In this document: positions 8,470 to 16,970 of the stretch, piece after piece
Numbering within the stretch: the stretch's first letter is position 1
Layout: each line of letters starts with the position of its first letter
The notes under the pieces: generated by a model
What the model was told of the DNA's origin: nothing
The model's database searches: none
Seen by the model: only the letters and a program-made list of their open reading frames with translations
Position numbers and translations under genes: made by a program
Source: Chelatococcus composti
GTDB lineage: Bacteria; Pseudomonadota; Alphaproteobacteria; Rhizobiales; Beijerinckiaceae
Direction: 5' to 3'
Length of the DNA stretch: 64,000 bases
NCBI RefSeq assembly: GCF_014201415.1
Contig: NZ_JACHEH010000002.1
Span: 124,001 to 188,000 of the forward strand

Positions 8470-10973
8470 CGCATCGCCTCTTCCATCATCGCCGCCTCGG
8501 CCTCGGCCAGCATATGCTCGGCCGCCTCGCCGTAGACCATCTCGCGGCCAATCTCCAGCATCACCGCCACCGACAGCGGCGAGAGGTGATCGAGCGGCGC
8601 ATGCACGATTCGCCCGGCCACGCGCACCAGCATATCGCCGAGCCTCCGCACGTCGAGCAGCCCCGTTGCGGCATCGGCGCGCGCCGCACGCAGGAGGACG
8701 TGGTCGGGCTCGTGCCGGCGCAGCACGTCGTAGACGAGATCGGTCGACATGGTGACCTGCCGGCCGGTCTTCTCCTGCCCCGGAAAGCGCCGCTCGATCA
8801 TGCCCGCGATGATGGCGCAATGGCGGAAGGTGCGCTTCATCAGCGCCGATTCCGCCAGCCAGTCCTCCAGGTCGTCGCCGAGCATGTCGGGGGCGAAGAG
8901 ATCGGCGAGCGACAGCCGCCCCTGGGTGACGGCGAGGCCGATGTCCGCGGTGCCCCAGGCGGCGAGGCCATAGTCGTTGGCAACGAAGCCGAGTGGCCTC
9001 AGCCGCGCCCGCTCCAGGCGGCGCGTCAGCAGCATGCCGAGTGTCTGGTGCGCGAGCCGCCCCTCGAAGGGATAGGTGACGAGATAGTAGCGCCCGCCGC
9101 GCGGAAAGGTCTCGACCAGCAGCTCCCCCGGTCGCGGCAGGCGCGACTTCATCTTCTGCGCCATCAGCCAGTTGGCCACAGGCTTCGGCAGACGGTGCCA
9201 GTCGTCGGGGTTGGCGATCATGTGGCGCACGCGGCTGGCCAGGAAGCTCGACAGGGGAAACTTGCCGCCGGCATAGGAGGGAACCTTCGGGTCCGTGCCC
9301 GCCGCCGTGCGCGAGGCGATAACCTCGTTCTCGTGGATGCCCTCGAAGCGCAGCACCTCGCCGGCGAAGACAAAGGTATCGCCCGGCGTCAGCCCCTCCG
9401 CGAAATATTCCTCGACCTCGCCCAGCACGCGCCCGCCGCGCACCACGGTCATGCCGCCCGCCCGGCGCGGGCGGGCGAGGCGCACGCGCAGCATCGGCTC
9501 CTCGACGATGGTGCCCACGTTGAGCCGGTACTGCTGGGCGACGCGCGGGTTGGCGACGCGCCACAGCCCATCCTTGCCCCGCACGATCCGCGCGAAACGC
9601 TCGTAGCTCCTCAACGCGTAGCCGCCGGTGGCGACGAAGGCCACGACGTCGTCGAAATCCCGCCGCGACAGGCCGGCATAGGGCGCTGCGCCGCGTACCT
9701 CCTCGTAGAACGCATCGGCGTCGAACGGCCCGGCGCAGGCCCGGCCCAACACGTGCTGGGCGAGCACCTCGAGGGCGCCGGTGCGCGCATCCGGCGTGTC
9801 CTGTGCCGCCTCGGCGACGGCATCGAGCGCCGCCCGGCATTCCAGCACCTCGAAGCGATTGGCCGGAACGAGGAAGGCCTTCGACGGCTCGTCGAGACGG
9901 TGGTTGGCGCGGCCGATGCGCTGCATCAGCCGGCTCGCCCCCTTGGGCGCACCAACATTGATGACGAGATCCACGTCGCCCCAGTCGATGCCGAGGTCCA
10001 GCGTGGACGTGCAGACGACGGCCTTGAGCCGCCCCTCGGCCATCGCTGCCTCGACGCGCCGCCGCTGGCCCGCATCGAGTGAGCCGTGGTGCAGCGCGAT
10101 GGCGAGGCCGTCGTCGTTCAGCCGCCACAGCTCCTGGAAGACGAACTCGGCCTGCATGCGCGTGTTGACGAAGACGAGCGACAGGCGATGGTCGCGGATC
10201 GCCCGGTAGATCTCTTCCATCGCGTGCAGCGCCGTGTGGCCGGCGAGCGGCGGGGCGAGACGACTCTCGAGGATGCCGATGTGCGGACGCGCGCCCTCCT
10301 TCACGGTAATGATGTCCGGCGCGGCAACGCCCGCGCGCTGCGGGACGAGATAGCGCGCCAGCACCTCCGGCTCCCGCACCGTGGCCGAGAGGCCGACCGT
10401 CGTCACCTGCGGCGCGAGCGCGAACAGCCGCATGAGGCCGAGCGACAGCAGGTCGCCGCGCTTGGAGGTGACGAGCGCATGCAGCTCGTCCAGCACCACC
10501 CGTCGCAGGCTGGCGAAGAACGTCTCGGCCTCCCGATGGGCCAGGAGCAGCGCGAGCTGCTCGGGCGTCGTCAGGAGGATGTGGGGCGGGCGGGCAATCT
10601 GCCGTGCGCGCTTGTGGGCCGGCGTGTCGCCAGTGCGCGTCTCGATCTTCACCGGCAGCCCCATCTCCGTCACCGGCGCCTCGAGGTTGCGCGCGATGTC
10701 GACGGCGAGCGCCTTGAGCGGCGAGATATAGAGCGTGTGGAGGCCGGCCCGGTCCGGCGCCTGCGCCAGCTCGACGAGGCTCGGCAGGAAGCCCGCGAGC
10801 GTCTTGCCGGCGCCGGTCGGCGCCACGAGCAGGGCAGAGCGGCCCGCCCGTGCGCTCGCCAGCAGGTCGAGCTGGTGCCGGCGCACGTGCCAGCCACGCC
10901 CGGCGAACCAGGCGGTGAAGGCAGGCGGCAGGGCAGCCGCAGTGGGCACAGCAGCAGGCTCGGTCACGCCCAA
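8466..10973 (-). CDS. ligase-associated DEXH-box helicase (Lhr-like)
   Basis: An 835-residue superfamily 2 helicase. Walker A is APTGAGKT (residues 51-58), motif Ia is near ISPLKALAVD, and the DExH box is DELH (162-165). The second RecA domain carries VVCTSTLDLGIDWGDVDLVINVGAPK and QRIGRANHR, and a long Lhr-core C-terminal region follows. The length fits the DEXH_lig_assoc family. It should unwind DNA from a 3' overhang during repair with the ligase, exonuclease and PdeM. It is coupled to pdeM downstream by a four-base overlap and follows the methyltransferase gene after 36 bases, so the three are probably one operon. Confidence 0.92.
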   Translation of the reverse strand: MGVTEPAAVPTAAALPPAFTAWFAGRGWHVRRHQLDLLASARAGRSALLVAPTGAGKTLAGFLPSLVELAQAPDRAGLHTLYISPLKALAVDIARNLEAPVTEMGLPVKIETRTGDTPAHKRARQIARPPHILLTTPEQLALLLAHREAETFFASLRRVVLDELHALVTSKRGDLLSLGLMRLFALAPQVTTVGLSATVREPEVLARYLVPQRAGVAAPDIITVKEGARPHIGILESRLAPPLAGHTALHAMEEIYRAIRDHRLSLVFVNTRMQAEFVFQELWRLNDDGLAIALHHGSLDAGQRRRVEAAMAEGRLKAVVCTSTLDLGIDWGDVDLVINVGAPKGASRLMQRIGRANHRLDEPSKAFLVPANRFEVLECRAALDAVAEAAQDTPDARTGALEVLAQHVLGRACAGPFDADAFYEEVRGAAPYAGLSRRDFDDVVAFVATGGYALRSYERFARIVRGKDGLWRVANPRVAQQYRLNVGTIVEEPMLRVRLARPRRAGGMTVVRGGRVLGEVEEYFAEGLTPGDTFVFAGEVLRFEGIHENEVIASRTAAGTDPKVPSYAGGKFPLSSFLASRVRHMIANPDDWHRLPKPVANWLMAQKMKSRLPRPGELLVETFPRGGRYYLVTYPFEGRLAHQTLGMLLTRRLERARLRPLGFVANDYGLAAWGTADIGLAVTQGRLSLADLFAPDMLGDDLEDWLAESALMKRTFRHCAIIAGMIERRFPGQEKTGRQVTMSTDLVYDVLRRHEPDHVLLRAARADAATGLLDVRRLGDMLVRVAGRIVHAPLDHLSPLSVAVMLEIGREMVYGEAAEHMLAEAEAAMMEEAMR

Positions 10974-11009
10974 GAGGTAGCGAGTCGCGGGCGATCCGTC
11001 ACCTCGCCA

Positions 11010-11957
11010 TCAGGCGCCTTCGCCGGGCTTCGCTGCGGCGAGGACCACACCCTCGACTGGCTTGCCGGCGTCGTGCCGCAAGACGGCGGGCTGGCACCGG
11101 ACGGTCTCGAGGCCGGCATCGGCGAGCAGCCCCTGCAGGTGCCGGGTGCCGTGCGCGAAGCGCATGTCCTCGCCGAGCACACAATCCAACGACCCATCGG
11201 CGGCGGCCTGGGTGGTGAAGAGGAAAAGGCCACCGGGAGCGAGCACCCGGGCCGTGGCGGCGATCACGGGGGCGAGGTCGCCGATGTAGATCACGACGTC
11301 GGCCGCAAGCACCAGATCGGCGCTGCCCGGCGCCTCCGCCTCCAGAAATGCGGTGAGCTCGGCCACCGCGAGCCGGTCGTAGCAGCCGCGCCGGCGTGCC
11401 CGGTCCACCATGCGCGGAGAAAGGTCGCAGCCGGCGAGAACGTCGACGTGAGGACGCACCACCTCGCCCATCAGCCCCGTGCCGCAGCCGAGGTCGAGCC
11501 CGTGGCGGAAGCGCGGCTCGCGGCCGCGCTCGCGGCACAGGTCGAGGAGCGTCTCGCGGAGAAGCTCCGGCCCACGGTAGGCCAGCTTCTCGCGCAGGTG
11601 GGCGTCGAACTGCCCGGCATATTCGTCGAACAGCGCCCGCACATAACCGACGGACATGGCGTTTTCCGCCGGCAGGGCCCCGAGGCGGGCGAGACGAAGC
11701 CCCGCCCCCAGCTCGTCGTCGGGAGAAAGCTTCAGGGCCGTCGCGAAGGCCTCACGCGCCTCGTCGGTGCGGCCAAGCGCAGCGAGCGCGTCGCCGAAGC
11801 CGACCCAGGCCGGCGCCCACTCCGGCACCTGGCGAACCGTGTCGGCAAGGAGATCGGCCGCGGCCTGCCAGTCCTTCTCCTCCATCAGCGTCTTGGCAAA
11901 GGTATAGCGTCTGTCGACGATGAGATCGCCGGAAGTGGTCAGCTTCGTTAGCTGCAT
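11010..11957 (-). CDS. TPR-containing SAM-dependent methyltransferase
   Basis: A 315-residue protein. Residues 15-100 form TPR-like helical repeats (FAKTLMEEKDWQAAADLLAD, then WVGFGDALAALGRTDEAREAF). Residues 110-310 are a class I methyltransferase: motif I is LDLGCGTGLMGE, an acidic residue follows in GCDLSPRMVD, and motif IV is near [15 protein letters not shown]. The substrate is unknown; similar alphaproteobacterial proteins are loosely described as TPR or contact-dependent methyltransferases. It lies 36 bases upstream of the repair helicase on the same strand and diverges from the exonuclease gene, so it may be expressed with the repair genes, though no direct repair role can be read from the sequence. 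Confidence 0.8.
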   Translation of the reverse strand: MQLTKLTTSGDLIVDRRYTFAKTLMEEKDWQAAADLLADTVRQVPEWAPAWVGFGDALAALGRTDEAREAFATALKLSPDDELGAGLRLARLGALPAENAMSVGYVRALFDEYAGQFDAHLREKLAYRGPELLRETLLDLCRERGREPRFRHGLDLGCGTGLMGEVVRPHVDVLAGCDLSPRMVDRARRRGCYDRLAVAELTAFLEAEAPGSADLVLAADVVIYIGDLAPVIAATARVLAPGGLFLFTTQAAADGSLDCVLGEDMRFAHGTRHLQGLLADAGLETVRCQPAVLRHDAGKPVEGVVLAAAKPGEGA

Positions 11958-12050
11958 GGATGGCGAGAAACGTGATGAGGAAGGCGCGGGAAAAAAAGCC
12001 TGCGCCCGGCTTCCGTCAAGGGGAAAGTGAGGGCCTCGGGAGCCGCCGGC

Positions 12051-12079
12051 TTAAAGAGCGCGCGGCGAGCGACTATCTT
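12051..12079 (+). promoter_or_regulatory. candidate promoter for the exonuclease-ligase operon
   Basis: TTAAAG (12051-12056), a 17-base spacer and TATCTT (12074-12079). The expected transcription start falls at or next to the ATG at 12086, which would make the exonuclease message leaderless; no purine-rich ribosome-binding site is present before that ATG. I see no GTTC-N7-GTTC or GAAC-type alphaproteobacterial LexA site nearby. Confidence 0.4.
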
Positions 12080-12085
12080 CGTTTC

Positions 12086-13135
12086 ATGCAGGCGCGCGAC
12101 ATCCTCTCACTGACCCCGGCCGGGCTCTATTGTCCTCTCGCGGATGTCCACATCGACCCGCTGCGCCCGGTGCCGCGCGCGCTGATCACGCACGGACATT
12201 CCGACCATGCCCGTGCCGGACACGGCGCCGTGCTGGCGACGGCCGAGACGCTCGCCATCATGGCCGCGCGCTACGGCGAAAGCTTCTGCGGCTCGGCGCA
12301 GGCGGTACGCTATGGCGAACGGGTGACGCTCGGCCCGGTGGGCGTCACCTTCCTGCCGGCGGGCCACGTGCTCGGGTCGGCGCAGATCCTTCTCGAGGCG
12401 GGCGGCCTGCGCGTCGTCGTCTCGGGCGACTACAAGCGCGCCGGCGATCCGACCTGCCCCCCTTTCGAGCCCGTGCGCTGCGACGTCTTCATCACCGAGG
12501 CGACCTTCGGCCTGCCCGTCTTCCGCCATCCAGACGCCGGCGGCGAGATCGACAAGCTGCTGCGCTCGCTCGCGCTCTTTCCCGAACGGGCGCATCTCCT
12601 CGGCGCCTACCCGCTCGGCAAGGCGCAGCGGCTCGTCGCCCTCATGCGCCAGCGCGGCTACGACCGGCCGGTTTATCTGCACGGGGCCATGGAGCGGCTG
12701 ATGCAGCTCTACGAAGCCTTTGGCATCCCTCTCGGCGACCTGCGGCGGGTCGAGCCCGGCAGCCGCGAGAGCCTCGCTGGCGCGGTCGTGCTGTGCCCGC
12801 CGGGCGCGCTGCAGGACCTGTGGGCGCGGCGCTTCCCCGACCCCGTTACCGCCTTCGCTTCGGGCTGGATGCGCGTGCGCGCCCGCGCCCGCCAGCGCGG
12901 CGTCGAACTGCCGCTCGTCGTCTCGGACCACGCCGGCTGGGATGAACTGTGCAGCACGATCCGCGAGACCGGCGCATCCGAGGTCTGGGTGACGCACGGG
13001 GCGGAGGAGGCGCTGGTGCACTGGTGCACGCGGGAGGGGCTCGCGGCACGGCCCCTCCACATGCTCGGCTACGGCGACGACGAGGCAGAGGCGGAAGCCG
13101 TCGCGGAGACGGCCGGCGCGGAGCCTGCGGCATGA
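12086..13135 (+). CDS. ligase-associated DNA-damage-response exonuclease
   Basis: A 349-residue metallo-beta-lactamase / beta-CASP fold nuclease of the ligase-associated type. The metal-binding signature HGHSDH is at residues 36-41, preceded by the family opening LTPAGLYCPLADVHIDP; further blocks are VVSGDYKRAGDPTC and VTHGAEEALVHW. It should process DNA ends before sealing by the downstream ligase. The ATG at 12086 is preferred on family N-terminus (MQARDILSL); the frame is open further upstream but those residues are not family-like. It overlaps the ligase gene by four bases (ATGA), so translation is coupled. Confidence 0.9.
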   Translation: MQARDILSLTPAGLYCPLADVHIDPLRPVPRALITHGHSDHARAGHGAVLATAETLAIMAARYGESFCGSAQAVRYGERVTLGPVGVTFLPAGHVLGSAQILLEAGGLRVVVSGDYKRAGDPTCPPFEPVRCDVFITEATFGLPVFRHPDAGGEIDKLLRSLALFPERAHLLGAYPLGKAQRLVALMRQRGYDRPVYLHGAMERLMQLYEAFGIPLGDLRRVEPGSRESLAGAVVLCPPGALQDLWARRFPDPVTAFASGWMRVRARARQRGVELPLVVSDHAGWDELCSTIRETGASEVWVTHGAEEALVHWCTREGLAARPLHMLGYGDDEAEAEAVAETAGAEPAA

Positions 13136-14820
13136 ACCACTTCGCCGAGCTGCTCGACCGGCTTGCCTTCGAGCCACGCCGCAACGCCAAGCTGCGGCTG
13201 ATGGAGGACTTCTTCCATACCACGCCGGACCCGGAGCGCGGCTATGCTCTCGCCGCCCTCACCGGCGGCCTGTCCTTCCGCAACGCCAAGCCCGGCCTAG
13301 TGCGCGCGCTCATCGCAGAGCGGACCGACCCGGTGCTCTTCGCCCTTTCCTATGACTATGTCGGCGACCTGTCGGAGACCGTCGCCCTCATGTGGCCCGC
13401 GCCCGCACCCGGCGGCGCCGGGCACAACGCTGCGCCGCCGCGCCTCTCTGACGTGGTCGAGGGCCTGTCCCAGACGGCGAAGACGGAGCTGCCCGGCCTC
13501 ATGGCGCGCTGGCTTGACGCGCTCGACGAAACCGGGCGATGGGCGCTGCTCAAGCTCATCACGGGCTCGCTGCGCATCGGGGTCTCGGCCCGCCTGGCCA
13601 AGACAGCCGTCGCGGCCCTTGGCGGCGTCGATCCCAACGCGGTGGAAGAGCTGTGGCACGGGCTCTCCCCGCCCTACGAACCGCTCTTCGCCTGGCTCGA
13701 AGGCCGGGCGGAACGACCGGAAAGCCTCGTCGTCGCGCCCTTTCGCCCGCCGATGCTGTCACACCCGCTCGACGAGGAGGAATTCTCCCGCCTCGACCCG
13801 GCCGATTTCTGCGCGGAGTGGAAATGGGACGGCATCCGCATCCAGGCCGTGCGCGAGCTGACGGCCGACGGGCGGCGCGTGGTGCGCCTCTATTCCCGCA
13901 CCGGCGAGGACATCACCGCTTCATTCCCCGACCTGTGCGAGGACCTCCTGGCGCAGGAGGCCTTCGTCGGCACCATCGACGGGGAGCTCCTCGTCCTGCG
14001 CGCCGGGCGCGTCGAGAGCTTCAACGTCCTGCAGCAGCGCCTGAACCGCAAGGCGATCACCCCGCGCCTGATGCAGGAATTTCCGGCGCATATCCGCGCC
14101 TACGACCTGCTTGCCGAAGGCGGGGAGGATCTGCGCCCCCTGCCCTTCGTCGAGCGGCGCCGGCGGCTCGAGGCGCTCGTCGCCCGCCTCGCCGGCCGAC
14201 GCGTGGACCTCTCACCGCTGGTGCCCTTCGCAAGCTGGGAGGAGCTGGCCATGGCGCGCGCCCGTCCGGGCGAGGCGGGCGCCGGCATCGACGCCGAGGC
14301 CGTCGAGGGTGTCATGCTCAAGCGCCGCGACAGCCCCTATGTTCCGGGCCGGCCAAAGGGCCTGTGGTACAAGTGGAAGCACGATCCGCACCTCGTCGAC
14401 GCGGTGCTGATGTATGCCCAGCGCGGCCACGGCAGGCGCTCCTCCTACTATTCCGACTACACCTTCGGCCTGTGGCGCAGCGGGCCCGAAGGGGACGAGC
14501 TGGTGCCCGTCGGCAAGGCTTATTTCGGCTTCACCGACGAGGAGCTGAAGGAGCTCGACCGCTTCGTGCGGCGCGAGACGGTCAACCGCTTCGGCCCGGT
14601 GCGGGAGGTGATCCACACGGGCGAGCGTGGCCTGGTGCTCGAGGTCGCCTTCGAGGGGGTGCAGCAGTCAACGCGCCATAAATCCGGCATCGCCATGCGT
14701 TTTCCCCGCATCAACCGCATCCGCTGGGACAAACCGCCGCGCGAGGCCGATCGTCTCGACACTCTCGCCCGCCTCCTGCCGCGCGGGGAACGGGCGACGA
14801 CGAAGGCAGGGAAGACATGA
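13132..14820 (+). CDS. ATP-dependent DNA ligase (ligase-associated repair set)
   Basis: A 562-residue ATP-dependent DNA ligase. An N-terminal helical DNA-binding domain occupies about 1-200; the adenylation domain has the nucleotidyl-accepting lysine K231 in EWKWDGIR; a later motif VEGVMLKRRDSPY and the lysine motif LWYKWKHDPH follow, and an OB domain closes the protein. It seals nicks using ATP, beside the NAD-dependent LigA expected elsewhere in the genome. Its neighbours make it the ligase of the four-gene bacterial repair set rather than the Ku/LigD system; no Ku or polymerase domain is present. The stop overlaps the next gene by four bases. Confidence 0.93.
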   Translation: MNHFAELLDRLAFEPRRNAKLRLMEDFFHTTPDPERGYALAALTGGLSFRNAKPGLVRALIAERTDPVLFALSYDYVGDLSETVALMWPAPAPGGAGHNAAPPRLSDVVEGLSQTAKTELPGLMARWLDALDETGRWALLKLITGSLRIGVSARLAKTAVAALGGVDPNAVEELWHGLSPPYEPLFAWLEGRAERPESLVVAPFRPPMLSHPLDEEEFSRLDPADFCAEWKWDGIRIQAVRELTADGRRVVRLYSRTGEDITASFPDLCEDLLAQEAFVGTIDGELLVLRAGRVESFNVLQQRLNRKAITPRLMQEFPAHIRAYDLLAEGGEDLRPLPFVERRRRLEALVARLAGRRVDLSPLVPFASWEELAMARARPGEAGAGIDAEAVEGVMLKRRDSPYVPGRPKGLWYKWKHDPHLVDAVLMYAQRGHGRRSSYYSDYTFGLWRSGPEGDELVPVGKAYFGFTDEELKELDRFVRRETVNRFGPVREVIHTGERGLVLEVAFEGVQQSTRHKSGIAMRFPRINRIRWDKPPREADRLDTLARLLPRGERATTKAGKT

Positions 14821-15305
14821 CGCAACGCGAAGCCATTGAAACGACGCCCCTCTTCGCCGGCCCCGTGACGCGCCACGCCAGCGCGCGCCTTCTGGTGCGC
14901 ACGCGCGGGCCCGGCTTCACCGACATCACCCAGGCGATCCGGCGCTGGCTGGCCACGAGCGGGATCGCGGACGGCCTCCTCACCGTCTTCTGCCGCCACA
15001 CCTCCGCCTCGCTGACCATCCAGGAGAACGCCGACCCGGACGTGCGCACCGATCTTGCGGCAGCGCTCGAGCGCCTCGCACCGCGCGGGGAAAGCTACGT
15101 GCATGCCATCGAGGGGCCGGATGACATGCCCGCCCATATCCGCACCATGCTGACCGACACCGCGCTTGCCGTGCCCATCGTCGCCGGGCGGCTCGCGCTC
15201 GGCACGTGGCAGGGCATCTATCTCATCGAGCACCGCGACCGGCCGCATGCGCGGGAGGTGATCGTCACGGCGTCCGGCGCGGCTCAGGACGACGCGAGCG
15301 CCTGA
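14817..15305 (+). CDS. YjbQ/UPF0047 family protein (secondary thiamine-phosphate synthase type)
   Basis: A 162-residue UPF0047 protein with the family signature HTSASLTIQENADPDV and later the VPIVAGRLALGTWQGIYLIEHRD block. Members have weak thiamine-phosphate synthase activity but their true role is uncertain. The usual length is about 140; the extra residues are at both ends. It begins inside the ligase stop codon (ATGA), so it is translated with the ligase, an unexplained coupling. Its 3' end overlaps the convergent symporter-like gene by 22 bases. Confidence 0.85.
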   Translation: MTQREAIETTPLFAGPVTRHASARLLVRTRGPGFTDITQAIRRWLATSGIADGLLTVFCRHTSASLTIQENADPDVRTDLAAALERLAPRGESYVHAIEGPDDMPAHIRTMLTDTALAVPIVAGRLALGTWQGIYLIEHRDRPHAREVIVTASGAAQDDASA

Positions 15306-16795
15306 CCGGCGGCGGCACCCCGCGCGCGCGACAGCGCGAGGCCGAGCGCCATCACCACAACCGCCCACGCCGCCGCCCACAGGGGTGCCGTATCGCCCAG
15401 CGCCCCTACAGCGCGGGCGAGCGCCGGCGAACCCGCAACGAGCGAGGGCAACAGCGCAGGCAACTCAGCCACGGCCACGATCGCCGCCGCGCCGAGGATG
15501 GCGAGCGCGGCCGTCCATCCCCGCCCGCCGGGCAGCAGCGCAAAGGCAAGCCCCGGCAGAAGGGCCGCCGCCGAGACGCCGAGAAGCAGGTTTACGGCCA
15601 CGGCCGGGGCGATGCCCCCCGCCAGCGGAATGGCGGCCGCGGCGCCCCCCAGGGCGGCGAGGACAGCGAGCCGCGCGATGATGGTCTTGCGCGCCGTGGA
15701 GGCGCGCGGTGCGACGACCCGGTAGACATCGCGCGACAGGACGAGACCGAGATTGAGGCCGAGCGCGGCGACTCCCGCCAGCATCGTCGCCAGATGCGCG
15801 ACCGACGACATCTGCCGCAGCAGCCACGAGCCCCCGAGCAGGGACTGCGGCAGATAGACCTCGGCGGTATCGGCGACGAGGACAACTGCGGCGAGCACCA
15901 CAGCCGCCCGCAGCGACACACGGCCGGCGAGGCCCCTGCCCGGCACAGCGGCGGACAGGCCCGTCACGAGAGGCAGGGCGGCGACGCCGAACATGACGAC
16001 GAGGAAGGCCGTCACGCCGCTCTCCTGCGCCGGTCCGCCGGCGAGCCAGGCGAACCGTGCCGCGCCCGCCGCTGCAACGGGCAGCACCGTGTCCCCCCCC
16101 GAGCGGACGCTCTCGACGAAAGCGTGCCACCAGGTGGCAAGGAGCGTCGCGGCCAGAAGTCCGGCGAGGCCGGCGAGAAAGCCGCCCTGCACGGCCAGCA
16201 CCGCCGCGACCGCCCGCAACCCGCCCACCATGGCTACCAGGGCGCAGAGCGCCAGGACGAGGCGCAGCGCGGCGGGATAGCCAAGGCCGAGCGACTGGGC
16301 GAGCACGAAGGCCGCGTCCTGCAGCATCAGGACGAGCGCGACGAAGAGGACGGGCACGAGGACGACGACGGCGGCAGCACGCGCCGGCCAGCCGAAACGC
16401 CCGGCAAGGGTGCCGGCAGGCGTCGGTGCCGCGGTGCGATGGAGAAAGGGCGCGAGGGCCGCATGCAGCACAAGCCCCGCGACAGCCCCCCAGCGCAGGG
16501 CGGGCGCATTGCCGGCCAGCACGACGAGTGCCAGCACCACGACCGGCAGCGCGAGCGTGGCCACGGCCGCCGGCAGGCTGCGGTCGGCGGCATCGAAGGT
16601 GGCGAGGCTCATCGTGCGCGCCGAGAGCCCGACGAGAAGGGACAGCACGAGCGGCAGGCAGAGCAGCACGGGCGTCAGCAGCGCACCAGGCACGCCGACC
16701 CGCTCGAGCAGCCACATGAGGCCGACGAGGGAGGCCACCGCCGCCGCCAGCAAGAGGCGCTGTGCCTGACCGTCCGGTCTGCCGCCTGCCGTCAT
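15284..16795 (-). CDS. divergent sodium:solute symporter-like membrane protein
   Basis: A 503-residue protein made almost wholly of hydrophobic segments (about 13). Two blocks suggest the sodium:solute symporter family: an AADRSLPA stretch near residues 69-76, like the family's AGRslP, and NLGLVLSRDVYRVVAPRAS in the C-terminal third, like the SHDlYr region of acetate/pyruvate symporters such as ActP. Similarity is weak, so the substrate is unknown. It diverges from a LuxR-type response regulator over a 175-base region with operator-like repeats, so the pair may be co-regulated. Confidence 0.6.
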   Translation of the reverse strand: MTAGGRPDGQAQRLLLAAAVASLVGLMWLLERVGVPGALLTPVLLCLPLVLSLLVGLSARTMSLATFDAADRSLPAAVATLALPVVVLALVVLAGNAPALRWGAVAGLVLHAALAPFLHRTAAPTPAGTLAGRFGWPARAAAVVVLVPVLFVALVLMLQDAAFVLAQSLGLGYPAALRLVLALCALVAMVGGLRAVAAVLAVQGGFLAGLAGLLAATLLATWWHAFVESVRSGGDTVLPVAAAGAARFAWLAGGPAQESGVTAFLVVMFGVAALPLVTGLSAAVPGRGLAGRVSLRAAVVLAAVVLVADTAEVYLPQSLLGGSWLLRQMSSVAHLATMLAGVAALGLNLGLVLSRDVYRVVAPRASTARKTIIARLAVLAALGGAAAAIPLAGGIAPAVAVNLLLGVSAAALLPGLAFALLPGGRGWTAALAILGAAAIVAVAELPALLPSLVAGSPALARAVGALGDTAPLWAAAWAVVVMALGLALSRARGAAAGQALASS

Positions 16796-16832
16796 GCCGC
16801 GCCTCCCGCTTCAGCCCTCGTCTGCTGCATCT

Positions 16833-16886
16833 TCGTGTGACACGACCCAAGACCCATGGCAAACTTCCGTGTAACTCCGTGTCACG
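16833..16886. promoter_or_regulatory. operator-like repeats between symporter and response regulator
   Basis: A perfect palindrome TCGTGT-G-ACACGA lies at 16833-16845. It is followed by two CCGTGT copies exactly 10 bases apart (16867-16872 and 16877-16882), the second inside another palindrome CGTG-T-CACG (16878-16886). All share the core CGTGT. One-turn spacing fits a dimeric helix-turn-helix regulator, possibly the LuxR-type protein encoded just downstream. Confidence 0.45.
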
Positions 16887-16970
16887 AGGCGCGGCGACTG
16901 CACGGATTGCCTCAGCAGGTGCGGAACCGACGAAGGCAGGACTTGCCGACCCGTCGTTTCCCGGCGAAAA

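Noticed and set aside
8514-11951. Long plus-strand frames opposite the helicase and methyltransferase
   Set aside because: They cover the reverse of conserved helicase motifs and contain no motif of their own.
11958-12085. An alphaproteobacterial LexA (SOS) box controlling the repair genes
   Set aside because: I looked for GTTC-N7-GTTC and GAAC-type patterns in the divergent region and saw none.
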